This document shows, piece by piece, positions 55,938-64,000 of a stretch of 64,000 bases of DNA. Source of the DNA: Polytrichum commune. Lineage: Eukaryota; Streptophyta; Polytrichopsida; Polytrichales; Polytrichaceae. The DNA lies in NCBI GenBank assembly GCA_950295325.1, contig OX485803.1, positions 32,791,554 to 32,855,553 of the forward strand. The letters are read 5' to 3'. The notes beneath the pieces were generated by a model that was given only the letters and a program-made list of their open reading frames with translations, was not told where the DNA came from and ran no database searches. How positions within the stretch are numbered: position 1 is the first letter of the stretch; each line of letters begins with the position of its first letter. Position numbers and translations under genes: made by a program.

Positions 55938-58900
55938 AGTAGCCCAACCTTGGCAAATTTATAAGGAGGCATCGAGATTGAACAAACTTGGGGCGTGTGA
56001 GACTGCATCGCTGCAATCATCGGAGTGCTTGCAAATCTAAAAAATCCAATAATTGATCAATCGATCAATCGACCAACCCATCAATCATTCAATCAATCTA
56101 TCTTTATCTCCGAGGTACCAACACCTTAACAAATAAGTTGAGGTATTTGGCATACATATGCTAGTTGTATGAACCAAGAATGTAGTTCCTAGGTAGAACA
56201 AAAACTACGTGCATTGTTAAACCCCCCCCCCCCCAACATTGAAATAAATACAATTATTGAAGAAAAAGTTGTATTGTCAGCTCTAATTGTGATAATTAGA
56301 GCAATACATATTGATAATGAAAGTATCGAATTGCAAGTTCCAAGTCTCTATCCAATTGCACGTTTATGGAAGGAAAAATAAAAACACGGCAATGGGTCAT
56401 GCCCACTTCAGTTGCTCGGGTAGTCTAGTTCTTGGATTTGATATTTGATGTGGGTTGAAAATTGATGTGGGATCTAGAGAATTATTGCAGCCCACGCTAA
56501 TTGAAATATTTATTCTAGTTCGAGGTGTTGATTGGAGTTAAGCACGATTTAATCGGTCACAATCTTATTGCGCACATAATTACATGTAAGCATGTCATTT
56601 TAGACATGTAAACAAAACTTCTCCACTACCAACCACTTTCATAGTTTCATTCCGAAGCTTGAATGACTTGATTTTGGAAGAAACAAAGTTTCTTATTTTT
56701 GTGAACATGACTGAAGACACACAATATGCTGATTTAATTATGTAACTAAGTGGGTGTGGCTAAAATAACATTTTTTTTTTCTCAATGTAATTGGGCAATG
56801 TTATTATTACTATTATGCGCATGTGAGTGCGGGGTTATGCAAATGTATTATTATGCACATCTTTGCATTGATTTATTGGCCCCATGCATGGTTGTGAGTA
56901 AATTTACAAGTCAAAGTTCGTAACATCCTAAAATTGCTACATAGGAGGAGTACACAAGTGATCACTTTCATCCATACAACAATTATTTGGGCTCATGCAT
57001 AGACGGCCATGATGTTTTTTCAAAATTTGTGGCAATTAGTCTTGAATGAGCAACCCATGTATTTGGGGACCCCGAGTGTGAGTATGTCAAATAGAGTGGC
57101 GATTTGGTGTTCCAAAAAAAATCACCTTCTCTATAAACGTGGGCATGCTAAACACACCAACATGCTAGTGTCGACCCCAATCAAGTAGTCTTGAATGGCT
57201 AATGATATTGGAAACATGTGCAATAGTGTTTGGCTGTTGCATAATGTGATTATTGTTAAGTCTTGGAGATGTTGTTTGGAACCCGGTTCCCTTAAAACCA
57301 ACCTTTGTAGGTTACTTGCCTTGTAACAAGGTGTTGGCCTTGGTGCTCAGCCAAGGCATTGCCTAATGGGCCACTTACGGTGCCCCATCACTAGGTGTTT
57401 TTGGCTACATCCTCCTATAAGAAGTTATTAACTAGCTTTTGTTGTCTCACCTCACATTAATCTGGAGCTACTTGTCCCACCTCACCTAGGAGGACCCACT
57501 AATGTGGATGCCAACAACCCATTTCTCTTGGGCGTGTCACTCATTCGTTGGGCAATGCCTAAAGTGTGTGATACAACAACTATCAAGTGCCTCCAAGACC
57601 TTCATTTTATTCCCAACCCATTAATTCACAAATTAATGTAACGTTTCCCCAAATTGTCATAAAATATTTCACACATATGATTTTTAACAAAAGAAAAATA
57701 GAAAAGAATTAGGTCATGATACCAATGGATTGAAACATCTAACATATAAACTTGATGTATAATAGGCAACTAACACTAACTCACACTCCACCTATCAAAA
57801 TAGGTATTAAGTTGCCTCACACCCATATCCACATGGACATGGGTTGAGTGGTGGTAAAAGGACACTCCACGTTGATGCAAAACCATTGATGCTCCTTATC
57901 TGTTCTTTATGTGTGATGGTACACTCAAGGTCGGATTACATAGCACCCGCATCACTATCACTGTCTCCTTCTCGAGACTTGACATTCGGGGGGAGGGAGA
58001 GCTGACTAATCTTGTCTTGATAAAACTCTTGTCATGATAGGATATGTCATCAATATTGTAGAGTTTTGTTAGGTAATGACAACATACATCCCTTACATAA
58101 AAGGGTCTAGATAATTGAGGTATAAGTCATTATTCGTACTTCAATGTGCTATTTCAACCATCAAGGTAAAAATTGGTGTAATTACTTCGGTTTAACATTC
58201 GTTGTAAACAACAAACTGATCATGAAAGAATTTCACTGAAACTCATGGTACTGACATTTTTGAGTGCCGGGTTTATGTACTTGTGTACATAAGAACCCTG
58301 ACCCTCCATTTGGTCATTGCAAAGAAGGGTTAAGAACCTCATTAATCAATTATAGACCAAGTCAGTCATTCATGTGTATCTCATCGACTATCTTAGTCGT
58401 TTCAGTCTAAGCATGTTCTTTCTTTCTTCTATGGCATAGAAACCATATATGTGTAGGTTGCTATTTTTATGTAGCTTAGTGACTCATTGGTTGCTTTATT
58501 CACAACAAGTTCTTTCTTCTTTCCCAACTGCCGTATCAACTAGATATGTGTAAAATCCATATCGGGAGTCAATCAAAATGTAGAGAAATAAAAGTGTTTA
58601 ACAAGAAAAATAAACTCAAAGTCAATATTCCGGACTCAAAAAGTAATATATTGGGAAATTGAAACGAGTGGACAAATCTTCGGAAGACGTGCAACACTTC
58701 TAGAAGAGGTCCTCACATGTGCCCATGCTCCCCAAGAATACCACAAAATATGTTAGTAGAGCGTACATCAGGTGTTAGTAGGCCTCTTACTTGTTATCGA
58801 TGTCAACAAGGCTTTAGCACTTAGAGGTAGGTTATATACACCATCTCTACACACACTCTTGCACACAATTCAAAAGATTGACAGATAAACATAAAGAAAC

Positions 58901-59121
58901 ATGTTGGCGGTTGAGCTTGACTTGATCATCTTGTTGTTATTGGAGATGATTGTAGTTCGTGTCTTCACAGAGACATTGGAGCTTGATCTCAACAACAAAC
59001 GTAGTGAGCTGTCTAAGCATGGGAAAAAAACACTATGCTAGAGAGTTTTGGTGTTGGAAGCCCTGGGGACTTTGCAGTGTCCTCTACACTTTATTTTTCT
59101 CTTCTAACTTATATTTCCGGT
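55938..59121. other. Intergenic, no gene seen
   Basis: Contains a TCAATCGA/TCAATCAT run (56047-56100) and a C run (56222-56235), plus a worn GTGGGTTGAAAATTGATGTG block near 56452 related to 42640. No exons or RNA genes were found. Confidence 0.45.

Positions 59122-59172
<51 letters not shown>
59122..59172. repeat. (GA)n microsatellite
   Basis: About 25 uninterrupted GA units. The frame crossing it is an artefact. Confidence 0.98.
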
Positions 59173-59175
<3 letters not shown>

Positions 59176-60975
59176 ACCATGATCGAAACAAGTTTACGAA
59201 GCATGGGACAAGTGCTACCGCCTCTTGTCACAGGTGGTTCCTCTTGGATACCTTTAACCTAAGACATCCATGAAACAATGACATTACTCACGTTGATATT
59301 ATGTATACATATTCCTTGGTTTGGGACCTCTTCCATGCATATTCTAAGTGCCTCATAGGTAGAGTTTCCAATTTAAGCCTACATGGAGGCACAATCTCCT
59401 TAGCTTTTAAGCCATTTAAAACTCGGGTGTATCTATCGACTGCCACTAAGTTTGTTGGTCTTATTGCACACATATGACAATAGCCATGGGTGGCGGCTCT
59501 CAATGCAAAGTAAGAGAGAGACGACGACAACTATTGGTGTTGGCGTGAATGAGGTACACTTCGCCTTGATCATAGCTGCAAGCTCATATGTGAACCCAAA
59601 ACCGGTTAACGCATAGTAAGATAAACTAGGTCAACCCTTTGCACAAGGAGAAGTTATAACCCTAAAGTTAAACTCTTCAGTTGCATCTAATCTCCAGCCC
59701 AAATAAGAATTTCCTCCATGAAACCCCTGCCCTTCAAAAAAACAAAACAAAAACTACTATGTTGTGGTTGTTTCAATTTGAATTGATTCAAATTTGTAAG
59801 CTGGGTCCAAGCCGGGACTTGGTCCCAGCCACGTCGTCCAACCGCCATTGAAACCAGTCAAGCGCATAATTCCCTTAATTCAGCTAGCGACATGAGTTGA
59901 AAGACGTGCACAGACATTTTCCCTCTCACCTAAAGATTGTTGAGTGGAATCAAATTAAGGTGCATTATTGATTGCACAAACTGCAAATTTAGGCAGTGAA
60001 CTTGTTCAAGCATAAATTGTGTGAGTAGGCAAATCTCTGCCCTGGAAATAACTTAAACTTGTAGGAAGTAATGAGTCAAGGAAGGGCTCGGACCCCGAAA
60101 CCCACCCCCCCCCCCCCCAAGTGGCCGGGATGCGCCAATCGATCGGTGTGTCTGCGAGCGATCCACAAAAACACACACAAGTGAAAACATAACATAACAT
60201 AACATAACATAGATAACGTAAGTTAGTATTAACTAAGGAGACGAATGAAGAAGCTGCCTGCTGGCCAGACCCTATTGGTAAGCATCGCGAGCCATTTAAT
60301 TTGTTGTACCTTGTAGATTGTGCCACACAGCAGCCAGACACTTATTAGCTTCTTCTTACTTGAGGGATGACACTGGCAGGCTGGATGAAGTAGCTAGCTA
60401 CTGCATGATGTATATATGTTAACTTATCTTCCTCTTTATTTAGGCAATGATTTGACATCCACTTTGTGTCAGATGTTCCACACAGTGTTGTTATTTATGA
60501 TGCGCATATGATATGATATGATACTTATTAACTCCAAAAAGTCGGCTCATTCATACCACCCTGCAGGCACCTAGTTTCTTTCAAACCCTTCAAAGCTGTT
60601 AAGTCATGTAGCTAGCTTCCACTGCCACCTACGGTGGCCTCTCTGGAGGTCAACTTAGTAGGGTTCAGTATTGTAATACTAGTATACATTCCCAAGTATC
60701 TACCACCAAAAGCTCAAATATTTTGTACCCATCACCTAATGACACCTAGTGGTAAATGGAGACGCTTTGACGCCTTGAAACTAGGTTAGTTAAGACAAAA
60801 TAAGTAACCTGAATAATAATAATAATAATATTGTTGTTTTTGGAAAGAATTGAAGTTATTGTTGTTGTTAGAAAACTATAAGAGGGGTTTGATTAGTAAC
60901 TTCTTGTGAGAAGAAAGGATTTATCTTGACATGTAGAAGGTGGGGATACTTGTCATTGAAGGTGAGATAAACTCC
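59173..60975. other. Intergenic with microsatellites
   Basis: ATAAC pentamers at 60186-60211, a C run at 60106-60119, and AAT triplets near 60815-60830. No gene was found. Confidence 0.5.
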
Positions 60976-61025
60976 CCTTACAAAGCATCTCACTGACACA
61001 CCAAATACTAACAAATTTAGCTTCA
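60976..61025 (+). repeat. Repeat L copy
   Basis: ACAAAGCATCTCACTGACAC and ACCAAATACTAACAAATTTAG match 51196-51236 with scattered changes. Confidence 0.65.
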
Positions 61026-64000
61026 AGGGTTGCTTGATTCTTTGCACTTCTAAACTCAACACACTTCATGATATGGTTTTTTGTCAACCTAAATGTTTCG
61101 TCATAATATTATCAAAAATCTTCAAAGCCTTCTACCTCACGAGGTCATGGAGAACAATGTTGTGCATGTTTCTACATTGACAAGTAACGTGCAATTAAGT
61201 TGCCCCGTATTAATATGTTGACATTCCACATTGTTTTGAATATTTACTACCACACTATTATTATTGTTTTCTTTCATATTTTGGTTGCCTTATGGTTGAA
61301 TAAGTAAATTTATGTTATTTGGTTTGACTCAAAGTAATTTTCTTGGACAAATAAGCAAGCTATTCGAGAAGGCAAACCTAATTGCATGTATCAGTGTAGG
61401 TCCAACATGGGTGGCAATAAGGGCATGTCTATGAGCTAACCGACCAAAATCAAAAGCTTCATGTTATAGATACATTTCTTTGCGATGCATCATTTCTAAG
61501 TGATGAGTATACCTAGACACGTGGATTTTTAGCCAATTCGTCACCCTTCAATAACAATGATGATACATTGATACCCACTCGATGTTTGCACATACATCAT
61601 TGCAAGGTTTCATGGTATCACTTGATATATTCTAGGACATTTCATATGTTTTTTATAATAGCACGACTTGCCAAGTATAAATTTCTAGGTTATTTACAAT
61701 ACCCTTACCCCATTGGTAAACAAATTGTGCATGATGGGGAGCTATGTCAATGCAAGTTAGTTAGTGGGTCCTTGGGAGACACGAGTACGTGCCTTGATGC
61801 ACCACCAAGCTTACTATATGCTTCATAACTCAACGTGTCACTCTTCAATAGTCAATGACTGACATTCCTTATGTGTTTTCTTTTTACCTTTTTTTTTTGC
61901 CATTCTTTGGTGTAATGAACAATAATTAAATGCAACAACAACAATCCACATGTAGATTGATCATATGTGGCTTTCAATATAGCTGAAAGTAAATGTGCTC
62001 AATATGCATGGCCATCATCCGACCTACCACATTTCTCGCACACGACTACCTCAAAATAAATGGTCACCAACTGCAATGTAAATTCAACGTTACATAATGA
62101 TGGGTGAATTTTATTTGATTCACGGCAAGTGAGCAACTTGTGATGGATGCGATGGGTTGCCAATATGAGTAGAAAATCGATGAAAATATATGCATTATGG
62201 AGTGACCAAATTGCACTTTCTACATCCCCCCCCCCCCAAAGAAACAAGTAAGCACATTCCAACCATGTCATTAATTGACATCTCCACATCAATGCTCAAT
62301 TGTAGGTATCGTGTTGTCAACCCCTTCACTTTGGGTTATTCTATCCAATTCTTGGATAATATGGAACCCTAGAGCTCCTTCAAACAATTCAAAGACAAGT
62401 GTTTTTTATTGGAATTACAACTATATAATTTGAGTCGTCAAAGACATCACAACTTGTTTGTTGGCTAAGTGATAGGATTTGACCTTAGCAATCCTTTGAC
62501 TATTTATCCTTTAGAAGTTGAGGAGCAAATAAGAGGCATGGTGAACATTTGCAAATGAAGTAGGCAATCAAAGCACCATAGCAAACAATCTATAATTGCT
62601 CTATTATTGTCTACCATGTCACACAATGTTGGGCTTTGTCACTAGATTGTTTTGTTTTTCTTCAATAGAACTTTAAGATCTCATTGGTAGCAAATGCCTT
62701 AATATTTGGTGAGTGAGGTTTAATGCAAAAATCACAAGACCATACTACAAGATAGACTCATCATTGGCAGTCAAATCGAGACATGATTGGTCTTAGTTAT
62801 TGCAGGTTGACCACCGATCTTCCTCGTTGTAGGCTTGGGGGACATAATTCGAACTTGCTCATATTGTTTGTTGTGAGTTAACTAAACGATACTCGTGTTG
62901 GTGCTACTGTTTATACAACTAGTTATTTGGAAGGCCTTGGCAAGTTTTAAGAAAACATTAAAAACTCTATATACCTAGTTTCATGATGCACACATCAATA
63001 TATTGTTATGAGGTTGGGATGATTATGTTTTAGATTGCATTTTGTTCTTGAATATTGATGTGTGAAGCTATATGGACAATTTTCAATTTTCAATTTGATA
63101 TTGGTATTGTTTTTCTAGCCTTGTATGAAATGTCAAGTTGTTTCTTCAAAGTTGAATTTAATTTGTTAAGATATGGTTGAATCTAAGTTGTACATAGAAT
63201 TCAGTGAATATTTTTTGAATCGTCCATGTTATGGCTATTTTGGAAGTATATTATATGTATATGTTGCACTCAAGGTTTAACAAGGAAGCATTTTCTCATG
63301 AAGTTATTTGTTGTGTACATCTAGATAATTATGATGGATTTCATGTGTGTCTTAGTATTTGTGAACCATACATTGGATGTGTATCAAAACGTTTTGATTT
63401 TGTAACTTTTACTCATTACGTGAAAATACCTTTTTAAATACCTCAAGGATGACTAAAGCATGATCTTAATTACCCTACCTATGGTAACCCACCAAAATTT
63501 TACTAGATAAAAGATACCCTTTAGTGGTGGGTATAGAATTTGAGCAAGGCAACCTCACCTTTCAATAAGAGCTCAATACCAATACCCAAAACTGGTTAGA
63601 ACCCCACCCCAACTCAACAATGGTTGGTTCACAAGGTGTTCCCTTGTTGGTGAAATTCAAAAAATTGACCTTTAATAATTTCACTTTTCTCACATACAAG
63701 ACACATTGTTCATTTACTATAAATCAAGGTTACAAGGTTAGAAACTAATAATACTTGTATAGTCATTTTGTTAAGATTGAATTAAGGATCACACCCAAGC
63801 AATTTTATTTTCATATAAGTCATTGAATGCATTGTAAGCATTATAGAGTCTCAAATTAAAATTATTGATGTAATTAGGTATCAATTTTAATTTATGAGTT
63901 GAAATGCATTCATTGTGTTTAACATATGATGTGCCAAAAAAAAGACAGTCAATGACGAAAATTTAGGTACAAAAATGTTGTCAACCTTAAGTTGATGTGA
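61026..64000. other. Intergenic to window end, no gene seen
   Basis: AT-rich, with a C run at 62227-62238. Short frames at 61568-61828, 61999-62372 and 63231-63437 show no family features. No shared repeat was recognised. Confidence 0.45.

Noticed and set aside
58959-59273. 104-codon frame with an Arg-Glu run
   Set aside because: Produced by the (GA)n microsatellite at 59122-59172.
1-64000. tRNA or complete rRNA genes
   Set aside because: I looked for B-box-like GGTTCGAATC sequences and rRNA cores on both strands and found only the 5S-like fragment. A covariance-model scan would be decisive.

Overview
The window is nuclear DNA of a land plant. Introns have GT/AG borders and interrupt conserved plant families (a CASP-like four-span membrane protein, a WAVE-DAMPENED2-like TPX2-domain protein and an OVATE-like protein). 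Most of the sequence is AT-rich, gene-poor and full of small inverted-repeat transposons and microsatellites. There is no sign of bacterial, organellar or viral gene organisation. A fungal-type GH71 alpha-1,3-glucanase relic, few introns and long proteins fit a seed-free plant (moss, liverwort or lycophyte) better than a flowering plant, but this assignment is inference and I hold it loosely.

Layout. At 0.6-2.7 kb on + lies a three-exon CASP-like gene with a CACTA-ended MITE in intron 2. At 5.4-7.2 kb on - there is a GH71 glucanase remnant broken by three one-base frame changes, with its N-terminal half not visible. At 8.7-12.9 kb on - there is a 996-residue WDL-type microtubule-binding protein. 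Its large exon is flanked on both sides by local tandem duplications, and it carries about ten G-F-K/R-S-P-x-K/R repeats. From 14.7 to 46.4 kb I see no convincing intact gene. This stretch holds tandem arrays, at least five inverted-repeat transposon families (CACTA-ended, pogo/Emigrant-like, GGGCCACTTCACAC-ended, ATCCCAATTA-ended, GCCCCCTCCCC-ended), a dispersed ~230-bp repeat with at least seven copies, a 5S-rRNA-like remnant, a strong foldback, and weak coding relics. At 46.5-48.8 kb on - there is a two-exon, 610-residue protein with a C-terminal OVATE-like segment and a duplicated CxxC...SAYF module. A doubtful plastid-targeted-like ORF lies at 49.8-50.1 kb. From 50.2 to 64 kb there are more repeats and microsatellites and no supported gene.

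The genes do not form a pathway. CASP-like (membrane scaffold), WDL (microtubules) and OVATE-like (growth and shape regulation) proteins all touch cell form, but nothing in the sequence shows linkage beyond position. The most interesting items are the cyclin-dependent-kinase-like phosphosite array in the WDL protein, the paired duplications around its main exon, the fungal-type glucanase relic, and a network of nested MITE insertions that allows relative dating.
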